From NCBI RefSeq assembly GCF_001854765.1, contig NZ_LJJE01000109.1:1-49677 (forward strand): a stretch of 49,677 bases of DNA. Direction: 5' to 3'. How positions within the stretch are numbered: position 1 is the stretch's first letter; each line of letters begins with the position of its first letter. The translations under genes and the position numbers were made by a program. The notes under the pieces are model-generated. The model made no database searches and was not told the origin of the DNA. It saw only the letters and a list, made by a program, of their open reading frames with translations. Below are positions 8,203 through 17,859 of the stretch, in pieces. This DNA comes from Vibrio sonorensis. Its GTDB lineage: Bacteria > Pseudomonadota > Gammaproteobacteria > Enterobacterales > Vibrionaceae.

Positions 8203-8538
8203 GTAGTTATTATGCAATAAGCATTATTGACTCTCCGAAACTTTGCAACCTCTTGAAATATCACAAGTTATTCAAACCCCACCTAACCAAAAAGAAACTA
8301 ACTCTTAAAAATCAAACACTTAACCCAAATAACAACGAAGTACGTAGACTCTTAAACAGGGTTTATTTATGGGATGAAATAACAAAAATGTGACTGGAGA
8401 TTATTTACAAAGTTAACTTTAGTTACAAAATCAACTTAAATGATTGTTTTGATTATCTTTGCAGAAAAAAGTTGAGAAATCGAAGAGTCAATCATCACAT
8501 AACCACATGTTAAGTTTAGAAGTTTTCTTTCGCACAAT

Positions 8539-8643
8539 AAAAAACGCCCCAGTCAAAAGCTGACTGGGGCGGCTGAATCAGCCTAATCCAATAACGTGAA
8601 ACAAAAGGTCTGAAAGATAGAACATCTTACCTCTGTACCCTAC
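8539..8643 (-). ncRNA. spf: Spot 42 small RNA
   Basis: The minus-strand sequence begins GTAGGGTACAGAGGTAAGAT and closely follows the E. coli Spot 42 sequence, including the single-stranded regions that pair with targets and the terminator GCCCCAGTCA/TGACTGGGGC with a six-T tail at 8539-8544. Spot 42 is an Hfq-dependent RNA repressed by CRP-cAMP that tunes galactose and central carbon metabolism. The position just after polA is the conserved one. A TACATT -10 box lies at 8651-8656. Length about 105 bases, close to the usual 109. Confidence 0.97.
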
Positions 8644-8760
8644 GTCGTTTAATGTACAACAATTGGTCAGAAATGGAAACCATTTTTGTAGTTTTTTTTC
8701 ATTAAACTTTTATTTAACTACAACAGGCCCTACAAATTCCTATCTTTTTTATCGATAAAA

Positions 8761-8782
8761 AGCCAGTGTTTGTGCACTGGCT
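8761..8782 (-). terminator. Terminator of polA
   Basis: AGCCAGTG pairs with CACTGGCT around TTTGTG, with an A-run at 8757-8761 that becomes a T-run on the minus strand. It lies 33 bases after the polA stop and about 115 bases before the Spot 42 start. Confidence 0.85.
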
Positions 8783-8815
8783 CATGATTTTAGCTCATTA
8801 TTGAATAAAAACTGT

Positions 8816-11600
8816 CTAGTGTGCCTGATCCCAGTTGTCACCATGGCCCGCATCGGCCACGAGAGGTACATCTAGGTCTGCTGCAGATTCCATCAATTCT
8901 TGTACTTTACTTTCAATTTCGGCCAAACAAGACTCTTGTACTTCGAACACTAATTCATCGTGTACTTGCATCAGCAGTTTAACTCGACCATCTCCTTCCG
9001 CTTCTATCCAATTCGCCACCAGCAGCATGGCTTTTTTGATGATATCAGCTGCTGTTCCCTGCATCGGCGCATTGATGGCTGCACGTTCGGCCGCTTTTCT
9101 GCGCATGCCATTTCTCGACTTGATTTCAGGCAAGTGTAAGCGTCGACCGAAAATGGTCTCTACGTATCCTTGGTCAGACGCTGCGCTACGCGTGTCTTCC
9201 ATGTACTGCATGACACCAGGGTAACGCTCGAAATACTTGTCCATATATTGCTGCGCTTCCGCTCTTGGAATGCCTAACTGCTTGGCAAGACCAAATGCAC
9301 TCATTCCGTAGATCAAACCAAAGTTCACGCTTTAGCGCGGCGACGTTGTTCGCTGGTTACCTGATCAATGTCGACACCAATGATTTCCGCTGCCGTTGCC
9401 GCGTGAATGTCTTTTCCTTGTTGGAAAGCTTCTAAAAGCGCTTTATCGCCAGAGAGGTGAGCCATAATTCTTAGTTCAATTTGCGAGTAATCCACCGCCA
9501 TAATTTTATAACCAGATGGCGCGACAAATGCCTGTCGAATACGGCGACCTTCTTCATTTCGGATTGGGATGTTTTGCAAGTTTGGATCCGTTGACGACAA
9601 ACGCCCAGTTGCCGTAACAGCCTGATGATACGAAGTATGTACTCGACCAGTGTGAGGGTTAATCATCTTAGGCAGTTTATCTGTATACGTGGATTTCAGC
9701 TTGGCTAAACCGCGATATTCCAAAATCAGTTTCGGCAATGGGTAATCAAGGGCCAGTTCTTGCAACACTTCTTCATTGGTAGAAGGTGTTCCTGAAGGGG
9801 TTTTCTTAATAACCGGCAAGCCCATCTTTTCAAACAGCAACGCTTGTAGCTGCTTGGGTGAATTCATATTGAATTCTTGTTCGGCAATTTCAAACGCTTT
9901 TTTCTCAAGCTCATCGAGTCTCACTGCTATTTCTTGAGACTGCGCTGATAGCTTCATATCGTCGATCAAAACACCCGTGCGCTCGATTCGCGATAGCACG
10001 GGAACCAGTGGCATCTCTATATCTTTATAGATGCTTAATAGCTTTTCATCTTGTTCAATATTGCTGAAAAGTCTCTCGTGCAGACGCAAAGTCACGTCGG
10101 CATCCTCAGCAGCGTAAGGTGATGCTTCACCTAATTCGATTTGGTTAAAAGTTAACTGTTTTTTACCCTTGCCAGCAATTTGTTCAAAAGAGATACAGCT
10201 GTGCTGCAGGAAGCGAAGGGCCAAACTATCCATATCGTGTTTGCCACCTACACTGTTAAACACGTAGGACGCTAACATGGTATCGTGTTCTATACCCTGC
10301 ATTTCGATATCATATCGCGCTAGAACACTGGCGTCATACTTAAGGTTCTGGCCTACCTTCGCTTTATTTGGGTTCTCTAGCCAAGGTTTCAGTTGGTCTA
10401 ATACCCAATCGCGCGATAGCTGCTGTGGTGCGTCTAGGTAATCATGAGCAACAGGTACATAAGCAGCTATGCCAGCATCTACCGCAAATGAAATACCAAC
10501 TAAATTTGCCTGCATATAGTCCAAGCTGTCAGTTTCGGTGTCGAATGCGACAACGCTAGCGGCTTCGATTTTTTCTAACCACTTGGCAAATGACGTTTCA
10601 TCAAGAATCGTTTCATATTGGCTGCGATCGATATTAACCGCCGAGGTTTCTAACGCTGTTGCTGAGCTTGAAGATTCTCCTGTTGCGCGTTGACCATCAG
10701 CCTCAACCACTCCTGTCGCACCATCGAGAAGTTCATTTAGCCACGATTTGAACACGAGTTCGCCGTACAGTTTAATGAGCGCATCTTTATCTGGGGTGGC
10801 TTTAACTAATGACTCTGGTGTTTCTTCCAGTTCTACATCCAGCTTAATGGTCGCTAACTCGTAAGAGAGGTAAGCGTTATCGCGGTTTTCCTCTAGCTTT
10901 TTCGCCATGGTTTTTGATCCGCGGAACCCTAGTGGCGCTATCTCATCAAGCTTTTCATAAAGCTGCTCAATCCGCCTATGCCTTGTAAAAGTGCCGTCGC
11001 CGTTTTATCACCAACTCCCGGAACACCAGGAATGTTGTCCACCTTATCACCCATCAATGCTAGGTAATCGATGATTAGCTCTGGAGGAATACCAAACTTC
11101 TCAATCACTCCTTCGCGATCCATAACAACGTTGGTCATGGTGTTGATCAAAGTGACATTTTCATCCACCAACTGCGCCATGTCTTTATCACCAGTACTGA
11201 TCAATACCGGCATTCCCGCCTTTGATGCCTGATGAGCTAAAGTACCTATTACGTCGTCTGCCTCTACTCCTGGAATTGAGATCAAAGGAAGTCCCATCGC
11301 CTTAATAACCTGATGCAATGGTTCGATCTGACAGCGCAAATCGTCGGGCATTGGGGGGCGGTTAGCTTTGTACTCTGGGTACATGTCGTCGCGAAAAGTT
11401 TTGCCCTTGGCATCAAAAACCACCGCGATTCGCTCGCTCGCAAATTGACGCATCATGCTGCGCAGCATATTGACGACACCGTATACCGCATTGGTAGGAA
11501 TCGTGCCGTTGCTCATTGTACCTGGGTAGGCATGGAATGCGCGGTAAAGATAAGAAGAGCCATCGATCAGAATCAATGGATTATCTGGGATCTGAGCCAT
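8816..11600 (-). pseudogene. polA: DNA polymerase I, interrupted by two apparent one-base deletions
   Basis: PolA fills gaps and removes RNA primers. Order: 5' nuclease domain, 3'-5' exonuclease with FDTETDSL, then the polymerase with motif A VDYSQIELR, motif B split by a break, and motif C QVHDELVFEV. The reading frame breaks near 10968 (after GIGGL; restoring one G gives LEQLYEKLDEIAPLGF) and near 9327 (between RRRAKA and NFGLIYG, inside motif B; restoring one G gives VNFGLIYG). With both bases restored the protein has 928 residues, exactly the E. coli length. Every domain is otherwise conserved, so sequencing error is more likely than a real null allele. If real, the polymerase would be inactive. 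Confidence 0.93.
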
Positions 11601-11731
11601 AGTTATTGTGTATCCAAGCTAGAGGAAAAATTATCTGCCTAGAATGCCACGACTGAGTTAGTCGATCCATGCCTGTGATTTGCTCGTTTTCACACAATAG
11701 CGGGGTTTTGCTCTACTGCCACCCTTACAGC

Positions 11732-11870
11732 TGTGGATAACTCTGTTTATATTTTTATACACCCAATCAAAAAAAGTGTTAAGAGATACCATTATCAATA
11801 CATAAGATATTGTTTATAAAGAAGTATATTAATGATCGTTTAGGTTTACCACGATCTTTTAGCGATCGTG
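11732..11870. other. AT-rich segment with a DnaA box and a GATC hairpin upstream of polA
   Basis: The minus strand has a perfect DnaA box TTATCCACA at 11732-11740. After an AT-rich stretch comes a perfect hairpin CACGATC/GATCGTG (11850-11870) with GATC in each arm, and another GATC at 11834. No gene is seen between 11601 and the RyhB end. A single DnaA box can occur by chance, so regulatory or replication meaning is uncertain. Confidence 0.3.
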
Positions 11871-11935
11871 CATTGTGGAAAAGGCTATTGGTGCCCTTTT
11901 GCGCACTGTTCTTTTTACCGGTAAATTTCAGGCAG

Positions 11936-12165
11936 AAAAAAAGCGACATCTAATGATGTCGCCTAGCATAAAAGGGGTCAAAGCACATTCAGGTGAATAT
12001 AGATGCTTTGCCATAAAGCTATAAATTACACTGGAAGCAATGTGAGCAATGTCGTGTCAAAAAGAACTCGTGCAAGTTCGTGTTGTTCGGCTTTATTACT
12101 TCACATCACTAAGTAATGCTTGGTAACTCAACGTCCCTGTGAACTTTCCTTCATTCCCTAAGACG
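11936..12165 (-). ncRNA. ryhB: RyhB iron-regulated small RNA
   Basis: The minus strand contains the RyhB core ACATTGCTCACATTGCTTCC (at 12031-12053), identical to the E. coli pairing region. The transcript starts near 12165, after a good promoter with a Fur box, and ends at a strong hairpin GCGACATC/GATGTCGC with a T-run (11936-11962). The length of about 230 bases matches the long RyhB of Vibrio and not the 90-base E. coli form. RyhB with Hfq represses iron-using proteins when iron is scarce. Its place between polA and the hemB region agrees with V. cholerae. Confidence 0.93.
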
Positions 12166-12171
12166 AGGTTA

Positions 12172-12200
12172 ATAATAATTATTCTCATTTAGTTCGTCAA
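12172..12200 (-). promoter_or_regulatory. ryhB promoter with overlapping Fur box
   Basis: On the minus strand the -35 TTGACG (12195-12200) and -10 TATTAT (12172-12177) are separated by 17 bases. Between and over them lies TGAGAATAATTATTA (12173-12187), matching the 7-1-7 Fur consensus TGATAATNATTATCA at 12 of 14 defined positions. Fur with iron would block the promoter. Confidence 0.9.
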
Positions 12201-12204
12201 CACC

Positions 12205-12227
12205 TAAATGAGAAAAAATCTCATTTA
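12205..12227. repeat. Perfect inverted repeat beside the ryhB promoter
   Basis: TAAATGAGA and TCTCATTTA flank five A. It repeats the left part of the Fur box (AAATGAGA) and keeps 10 of 14 Fur positions, so it may be a second, weaker Fur site. A T-run follows at 12230-12236, so on the plus strand it could also act as a terminator. Confidence 0.5.
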
Positions 12228-12242
12228 ATTTTTTTTGACCAC

Positions 12243-12674
12243 TTAAACTTGCTTAATGAAATGCAATCTAGATTCTAGCAAAGGGATTTTTTCTTCAAAT
12301 TTTTCAATGACATAGCCATTCCTAAACAGTAATCGCACCATGGCCGGAAACTGATTGCGAGACTTAACTCTAATCGCTTGATAGCCCTGTTCTGAGATCC
12401 ACTTCTCTTGCGCATCCAATAATTTTTGTGCGATCCCGTGTTGTCTCCCTTTGGGAACTACGCCTCCAAACCAACTGTAAAACGTTTTTTCATCCAGTTG
12501 ATAACCAATTTTAAATCCTAGAATTTTTCCATTGTCTTCGGCGACCAGAACAAGGTTTTTCTTTCCTTCAACTCTTTTGGATAAACTTGCTACCGTCTCT
12601 TTGTTGATAAACTCCGCAATCTGATCGACGGCGATCACTGCTTCATCTAAAGTACCTTTGCGAATGGTTAACAC
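12243..12674 (-). CDS. GNAT-family N-acetyltransferase
   Basis: A 143-residue acetyltransferase of unknown substrate. The acetyl-CoA binding region is visible as GVVPKGRQHGIAQKLLDAQ (about residues 70-88), with the family pattern R/Q-x-x-G-x-A, and the preceding strand VLVAEDNGKILGFKIGY is typical. The start is a GTG at 12674 with GGGAGG six bases upstream, a strong choice. It follows hemB by 65 bases but a terminator lies between, so expression may be largely its own or by read-through. Confidence 0.85.
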   Translation of the reverse strand: MLTIRKGTLDEAVIAVDQIAEFINKETVASLSKRVEGKKNLVLVAEDNGKILGFKIGYQLDEKTFYSWFGGVVPKGRQHGIAQKLLDAQEKWISEQGYQAIRVKSRNQFPAMVRLLFRNGYVIEKFEEKIPLLESRLHFIKQV

Positions 12675-12694
12675 CCGAACCTCCCAAAAAATAA

Positions 12695-12715
12695 AGGCCA
12701 GCGTAAAGCTGACCT
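12695..12715 (-). terminator. Terminator of hemB
   Basis: On the minus strand AGGTCAGC pairs with GCTGGCCT (one G-T pair) around TTTAC, followed by TTATTTTTT. The ribosome binding site of the next gene starts directly after the T-run. Confidence 0.8.
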
Positions 12716-12739
12716 CTTATAAATAGATAGAAGCTGCAA

Positions 12740-13780
12740 TTACTCTGGTAAGTATTGAGCCGCTTCTGCGTTGTCTTTCGCCAGCCACTCAGCAACATCT
12801 TTGGCAAAATAGGTAAGAATGCCATCTGCGCCTGCTCGTTTAAAACACAGCAAAGATTCCAGCACGATCTCTTTCTCGCTTAACCAGCCATTTTCGATCG
12901 CTGCTTTGTGCATAGCGTATTCACCAGAGACCTGATAAGCAAACGTGGGGACTTCCAGTTCCGTTTTAACTCGACGCACAATATCGAGATAAGGCATACC
13001 TGGTTTCACCATCACCATATCCGCGCCTTCATTAATATCCATCGCCACTTCTTGGATCGCTTCATCGCTGTTGGCAGGATCCATCTGGTAGTTCTTTTTG
13101 TTACCACCTTTTAGGTTTGATGCACTTCCGACCGCATCTCGGAATGGTCCGTAATAGCTAGATGCATATTTGGCAGAGTACGCCATTATTTGGGTGTGAA
13201 TGTGACCTGCTTCTTCTAGTGCTTCGCGGATCTTACCAATACGACCGTCCATCATATCCGATGGCGCAACCACATCAGCGCCAGCCTCGGCATGTGAGAT
13301 CGCTTGCTTGATTAGTACTTCTGTCGTTTCGTCATTCATCACGTAACCATCTTCATCGATGATTCCGTCTTGACCATGTGTAGTGAACGGATCCAGTGCA
13401 ACATCGGTAATCACGCCAATTTGAGGTACGTGTTCCTTTAAAGCACGAACTGCTCGCTGGACCAAGCCTTCCGAGTTATAGGCCTCCGTAGCACATAGGC
13501 TTTTAGCGTCTTGGTTCACCACTGGGAAAAGTGCGATCGCAGGGACGCCAAGATTGGCTAAGTAAAGTGCTTCTTCTAGCATTAAGTCTATTGAAAGACG
13601 CTCAATACCCGGCATTGATTCAACAGGCTCACGACGGTCTTTCCCCATAAGAATAAACATAGGGTAGATAAGGTCGTTTACCGACAATTGATTCTCTGCC
13701 ATTAGGCGACGACTAAAATCATGCTTGCGCATACGACGCATGCGGCGTTCTGGAAACTGACCTTGAATCGATACTGACAC
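12740..13780 (-). CDS. hemB: Delta-aminolevulinic acid dehydratase (porphobilinogen synthase)
   Basis: HemB condenses two 5-aminolevulinate molecules to porphobilinogen in heme synthesis. The catalytic lysines lie in MAYSAKYASSYYGPFRDA and MVKPGMPYLD. The active-site metal region reads DVALDPFTTHGQDG, lacking the cysteines of the zinc enzymes such as E. coli HemB; this is the Mg-type pattern known from Pseudomonas. The start is GTG at 13780 with GGAG six bases upstream, giving 346 residues. Together with hemN it shows heme genes spread in single units across this region. Confidence 0.96.
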   Translation of the reverse strand: MSVSIQGQFPERRMRRMRKHDFSRRLMAENQLSVNDLIYPMFILMGKDRREPVESMPGIERLSIDLMLEEALYLANLGVPAIALFPVVNQDAKSLCATEAYNSEGLVQRAVRALKEHVPQIGVITDVALDPFTTHGQDGIIDEDGYVMNDETTEVLIKQAISHAEAGADVVAPSDMMDGRIGKIREALEEAGHIHTQIMAYSAKYASSYYGPFRDAVGSASNLKGGNKKNYQMDPANSDEAIQEVAMDINEGADMVMVKPGMPYLDIVRRVKTELEVPTFAYQVSGEYAMHKAAIENGWLSEKEIVLESLLCFKRAGADGILTYFAKDVAEWLAKDNAEAAQYLPE

Positions 13781-13919
13781 CTTGTTCTCCTTCTTTGGGA
13801 TTATTATCGACCAGAATCATATCACTCTCGCTTTGAGTCTCGGTATAGAAATATGAAAAAATGACCTGACGCTCACACTGCCGTATACTCACGCCATTCG
13901 AATCTGACTGAGCTGAACT

Positions 13920-14681
13920 ATGATTGATACCCACGCCCATATCTATGCCGAAGAATTTAATCAAGATCGCGAGCAAGTTGTCGCTCGTGCTCTAGAGCAA
14001 GGCATCAATACTATTTTACTGCCCAATATAGACCTAGAGTCGATTGAACCCATGCTGAAAACTGAGGCTCAGTTTCCTGACGTTTGCCGCTCAATGATGG
14101 GTTTGCACCCTTGTTACGTAAAGGACGACGTAAATCAGGTTCTCGATACTATCTATTCATGGTTTAGCAAACATTCCTTTATTGCCGTGGGCGAAGTCGG
14201 TATCGATCTGTATTGGGACAAAACCTATCGCGCAGAGCAAGAAATGGCGTTTGTTACTCAACTCAACTGGGCAAAGGAACTTGACCTTCCGGTTGTCATC
14301 CACACTAGAGATTCAATAGAAGAGACTTTAAAGCTGCTAAAACAGGAACAAGACGGCTCTTTAAGTGGTGTTTTTCACTGCTTTGGTGGTTCTGTCGAAG
14401 AAGCAAAAGCCATTAATGACCTTGGTTTTCACTTAGGTTTAGGTGGCGTATCTACTTTTAAAAACGGTGGTATGGACAAAGTCATTCCACATCTAGATCT
14501 AAGCAAGGTCCTACTAGAAACCGACTGCCCTTACCTTGCTCCGGTACCTCACCGCGGTAAGCGCAATGAGCCCGCCTATACTCAATTAGTCGCAAAACGC
14601 GTTGCTGAATTAACCGAGAAATCGATTGAAGAGATCGATGCTATCACAACTCAAAACGCAAAGACGCTTTTTGCACTTTAA
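13920..14681 (+). CDS. TatD-family metal-dependent hydrolase
   Basis: A 253-residue TIM-barrel hydrolase of the TatD/YcfH family, which includes metal-dependent DNases. Metal ligands are visible: HAH at residues 4-6, GEVGID, the histidine of VVIHTRD, VFHCFGG and LLETDCPYL. The family members near tat genes are not needed for Tat export. It is divergent from hemB and convergent with tatC, with a shared bidirectional terminator. The sequence looks somewhat closer to the shorter YcfH-like members than to E. coli TatD, so I give no symbol. Confidence 0.9.
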   Translation: MIDTHAHIYAEEFNQDREQVVARALEQGINTILLPNIDLESIEPMLKTEAQFPDVCRSMMGLHPCYVKDDVNQVLDTIYSWFSKHSFIAVGEVGIDLYWDKTYRAEQEMAFVTQLNWAKELDLPVVIHTRDSIEETLKLLKQEQDGSLSGVFHCFGGSVEEAKAINDLGFHLGLGGVSTFKNGGMDKVIPHLDLSKVLLETDCPYLAPVPHRGKRNEPAYTQLVAKRVAELTEKSIEEIDAITTQNAKTLFAL

Positions 14682-14702
14682 CCCACTGGCTCGCAGCTAA
14701 AG

Positions 14703-14729
14703 AAAAGGTTGGCACACGCCAACCTTTTT
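14703..14729. terminator. Bidirectional terminator between tatD-family gene and tatC
   Basis: AAAAGGTTGGC pairs with GCCAACCTTTT around ACAC, giving T-runs on both strands. It serves the two convergent genes. Confidence 0.9.
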
Positions 14730-14735
14730 ACTTTT

Positions 14736-15482
14736 CTACTCTTCTATCTCTTCGTCCGGTTTTTTACGGGTGTAAAAGCGCGCGAAGAACAAACCGACTT
14801 CAAACAGCAAACACATTGGTATCGCTAATAGGGTTTGTGAAATCATATCAGGTGGTGTAAGCAACATGCCGACAACAAAAGCCGCCACGACAATATACGG
14901 CCGCTTTTGAGAAAGTGTTTTTGGATCCGTCGCCCCCGTCCAACAAAGCAAAATGATCGCGACGGGCACTTCAAAGGCGATACCAAATGCCAAAAATAGC
15001 GCCAAGACAAAATCGAGATAGCTAGAAATATCTGTAGCAAACTCCACTCCGCCTAATGAAATCGCGGTGAAAAACCCAAAAACTAACGGAAAGACCACAA
15101 AATAAGCAAAAGCGACACCACAGTAAAACAGCAGTGAACTTGAAAACAACAGCGGCATAATCAAACGGCGCTCATGCTTGTATAGCCCAGGCGCAACAAA
15201 CGCCCATACCTGATAAAGAATAAAAGGCACGGCGACAAACACCGAAGCGATCAACGTTAATTTAAGGGGGGTGAAAAAAGGTGAAGCCACATCCGTTGCG
15301 ATCATGGTTGCGCCTTCCGGTAGACGGTCTACCAAAGGTTTCGAGATAAACTCGTAAATGTCGTTGGAGAAATAAATCAGCCCGACAAACACGACCAATA
15401 CCGCCAATAGCGCTCTTAAAAGTCGATTGCGCAACTCAAGCAAATGGCTAATCAGTGGTTGTGTCTGCTCAACAGAAGACAT
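14736..15482 (-). CDS. tatC: Sec-independent translocase subunit TatC
   Basis: TatC is the multi-spanning inner-membrane subunit that binds twin-arginine signal peptides together with TatB. The 248-residue protein has the six expected membrane helices, the conserved N-terminal HLLELRNRLLRAL with the cytoplasmic Glu-Leu-Arg motif, and FVAPGLYKHERR in the first cytoplasmic loop. It is the third gene of tatABC, 65 bases after tatB, and ends at the shared terminator. Confidence 0.96.
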   Translation of the reverse strand: MSSVEQTQPLISHLLELRNRLLRALLAVLVVFVGLIYFSNDIYEFISKPLVDRLPEGATMIATDVASPFFTPLKLTLIASVFVAVPFILYQVWAFVAPGLYKHERRLIMPLLFSSSLLFYCGVAFAYFVVFPLVFGFFTAISLGGVEFATDISSYLDFVLALFLAFGIAFEVPVAIILLCWTGATDPKTLSQKRPYIVVAAFVVGMLLTPPDMISQTLLAIPMCLLFEVGLFFARFYTRKKPDEEIEE

Positions 15483-15547
15483 AAAGAAGCCTCATTACAC
15501 ATAGATCAAAAAGGAGCCGCCGCAAAGCCAACTCCTAGTTAGACACT

Positions 15548-15934
15548 TTAATCTGTTTTCTTTTCTGATTTCTCATCAGAAATAGGCGCAGTTTCAAGCG
15601 TTTCTGTTTCCGCGACAGGCTCTGCTTTACTCTGCTTTCCTTCAGAATAAGGATGTTGAACATCTGCCGCCGCTTGCTTGAGCTCTTCAACTGAAGCTTT
15701 GAGTTCTGGGGATAAATCTTCCATTCCCATCTGCTCAGCTTTTCGCAAGTTCTCTTGTAGTTCCTGAACCTTCAGCTCGTGCGAAATCTCATCTTTCACA
15801 CTGTTGGCCATCTTCTTGGCACCACTGACAAAGCGTGAAACGCTGCGAATGGCATGCGGTAGACGCTCTGGCCCAAGGACTACTAACCCGACGACAGAGA
15901 TCAATACCAGTTCCCAAAAACCGATATCAAACAC
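15548..15934 (-). CDS. tatB: Sec-independent translocase subunit TatB
   Basis: TatB forms the signal-peptide receptor with TatC. The N-terminus MFDIGFWELVLISVVGLVVL is a membrane helix with the conserved Glu at position 8, followed by LGPERLP and an amphipathic helix, then a long charged, disordered tail rich in Glu and Lys. The length of 128 residues is in the normal range. It starts 3 bases after the tatA stop, which points to translational coupling. Confidence 0.95.
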   Translation of the reverse strand: MFDIGFWELVLISVVGLVVLGPERLPHAIRSVSRFVSGAKKMANSVKDEISHELKVQELQENLRKAEQMGMEDLSPELKASVEELKQAAADVQHPYSEGKQSKAEPVAETETLETAPISDEKSEKKTD

Positions 15935-15937
15935 GGA

Positions 15938-16177
15938 TTATGCCTGCTCTTTGTCTTTTTTGTTCTCAGTTGCAGCTTCAGATTTCTGCTGCTCTAAGTT
16001 TTTTGGCTCCTGCTCAAAGTCTGCGTCTTTCTTCGCATCTTCGTCGTTCATCGCCTTTTTGAAGCCTTTTACAGCGCCACCAAGATCGCCACCTAAATTG
16101 CGAAGCTTCTTCGTGCCAAATAGGAGAATAACAATGACTGCGATGATCAACAGTTGCCAAATACTAATACCACCCAT
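15938..16177 (-). CDS. tatA: Sec-independent translocase subunit TatA
   Basis: TatA oligomers form the export channel or weaken the membrane for folded proteins. The 79-residue protein has the short N-terminal helix (GGISIWQLLIIAVIVILLF), the FGTKKLRNLGGDLGGAVKGF hinge and amphipathic helix, and an acidic tail. It is the first tat gene, 48 bases after ubiB, so tatABC may be partly transcribed with the ubi genes as in E. coli. Confidence 0.96.
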   Translation of the reverse strand: MGGISIWQLLIIAVIVILLFGTKKLRNLGGDLGGAVKGFKKAMNDEDAKKDADFEQEPKNLEQQKSEAATENKKDKEQA

Positions 16178-16225
16178 GCTTTTTACCTCGGGTCTTATTG
16201 CACAATAGTTACAAGAGTTTAACGT

Positions 16226-17859
16226 CTATTGACGGTAAGCTCGCCAACTGAACAGCCAAAATGTGACTCCGGTAAACGCACTTAACGAAGCTAGCTGTTC
16301 ATAGCTGCTGGTGAACAATATGGCAGAGCAAACTACCATAGTGGCACCAACACCAAATAAAAAACGTCCTGTTGCTTGCTGCTTTTTGGTCGACCTATAA
16401 CCTTGATAAAGCTGATCCATTCTCTCATTCATCGCTTTACCTTGGCGCAAGCTGTCGTACAGCAACTCAGGCAGCTCTGGTAATTTTTCTGCCCAGAAAG
16501 GCGCTCGGTCTTTCACTGCATTAATCAGTGCCTTTGGCCCAACTTGGTTCATCATCCACTCTTCCAAGAATGGTTTTGCTGTTTGCCAAAGATCCAGTTG
16601 TGGATACAACTGACGCCCCAAGCCTTCTACATAGAGCAACGTCTTCTGTAGTAATACTAGTTGAGGTTGCACTTCCATATTAAACCGCGCGCCGTATTAA
16701 ACAGGTTAAGCAGTACATGCCCAAATGAAATTTCACCTAGGGGCTTGGCAAATATCGGCTCACACACCATGCGAATCGCGAACTCAAACTCATCCACATT
16801 GGTATCGCGGGGAACCCAGCCTGACTCGACATGCAGTTCTGCGACCCTTCGGTAATCTCGGTTAAAGAATGCGAGCAAGTTTTCTGCCAAATAGCGTTTA
16901 TCTTCGCTGTTTAGTGTACCAACTATGCCGCAGTCTAACCCTATCCACAAAGGGTTATCTGGGTGCTCTGGGCTCACAAAAACATTGCCCGGATGCATAT
17001 CTGCGTGGAAGAAGCTATCCCTAAAAACCTGTTTAAAGAATACGTTTACCGCGCGCTCAGACAGCAACTTCATATCGGTGCCGTTCGCTTTCAACCCGTC
17101 GATGTCCGATACTTGAATGCCGTATATTCGCTCAGAAACCATGACAGTTTCATTACTAAGATCAGGAAATACCTGAGGAACATAAAGTTCTTCACTTCCT
17201 TCAAAGTTTCGGCGTAATTGAATGGCATTCGCCGCTTCACGGCGGAGGTCTAGCTCATCAAGTAAGGTTTTTTCATACTCGCGCACCACTTCCACGGGTT
17301 TCAAACGACGTGCTTCAGGAAGTGCCTTGGCAACTATATTCGCCATGCGGTACATGAGTTTTAGATCTGCATCAATAACCGGTCGGATATCCGGTCTAAT
17401 CACCTTTAATACGACTTCTTGCCCACTCTCTTTTAACTTCGCCGTATGCACTTGAGCGATAGAAGCTGACGCTAGCGGCTCAACCTCAAAATCGGTAAAC
17501 CACTCTTCTAGTGGAACACCTAACGCTTCTTCCATCTGCTGTTTAGCAAGATTTCCATCAAATGGTGAAACTTGGTCTTGTAATAGAGCTAAAGGGTCGG
17601 CGATATGATCAGGAAATAAGTCGCGACGCGTGGACATCATCTGTCCAAACTTAATCCAAACTGGGCCAAGGGTTTGCAGCGCCAGCCTTAGTCTTTCACC
17701 TAAAGGTTTTTCTGGGTGTTTATTTTTAATCCAAAACAGTGACTTGCGGGCCAAAAGTGGAGCACGGGTGAGTTCGTGCTCTGGAAGCAGTTCATCAAGG
17801 CCGTACTCTAACTGGACCTTGATAATTCGATATAGTCGGCGAATTTCTGCTGGAGTCAT
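16226..17859 (-). pseudogene. ubiB: UbiB atypical kinase for ubiquinone synthesis, one apparent one-base deletion
   Basis: UbiB is an ABC1/ADCK family ATPase needed for ubiquinone biosynthesis at the inner membrane. The diagnostic motif KFGQMMSTRRD, the ATP-binding VLKVIRPD and the metal-binding FHADMHPGN and GLDCGIVG are all present. The frame breaks near 16686, after NLFNTARG. Restoring one base gives RRFNMEVQPQLVLLQ, as in E. coli, and a 544-residue protein ending in two hydrophobic C-terminal segments. Start overlaps the ubiJ stop by four bases. Ubiquinone genes are rarely dispensable, so a sequencing error is the better explanation. Confidence 0.92.

Noticed and set aside
8127..8393. Plus-strand 88-residue reading frame between engB and Spot 42
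   Set aside because: It starts in the engB terminator T-run, has low-complexity content and crosses the candidate RNA terminator.
8588..8603. Partial parS-like match inside Spot 42
   Set aside because: Only about 11 of 16 bases match, and the sequence is explained by Spot 42.
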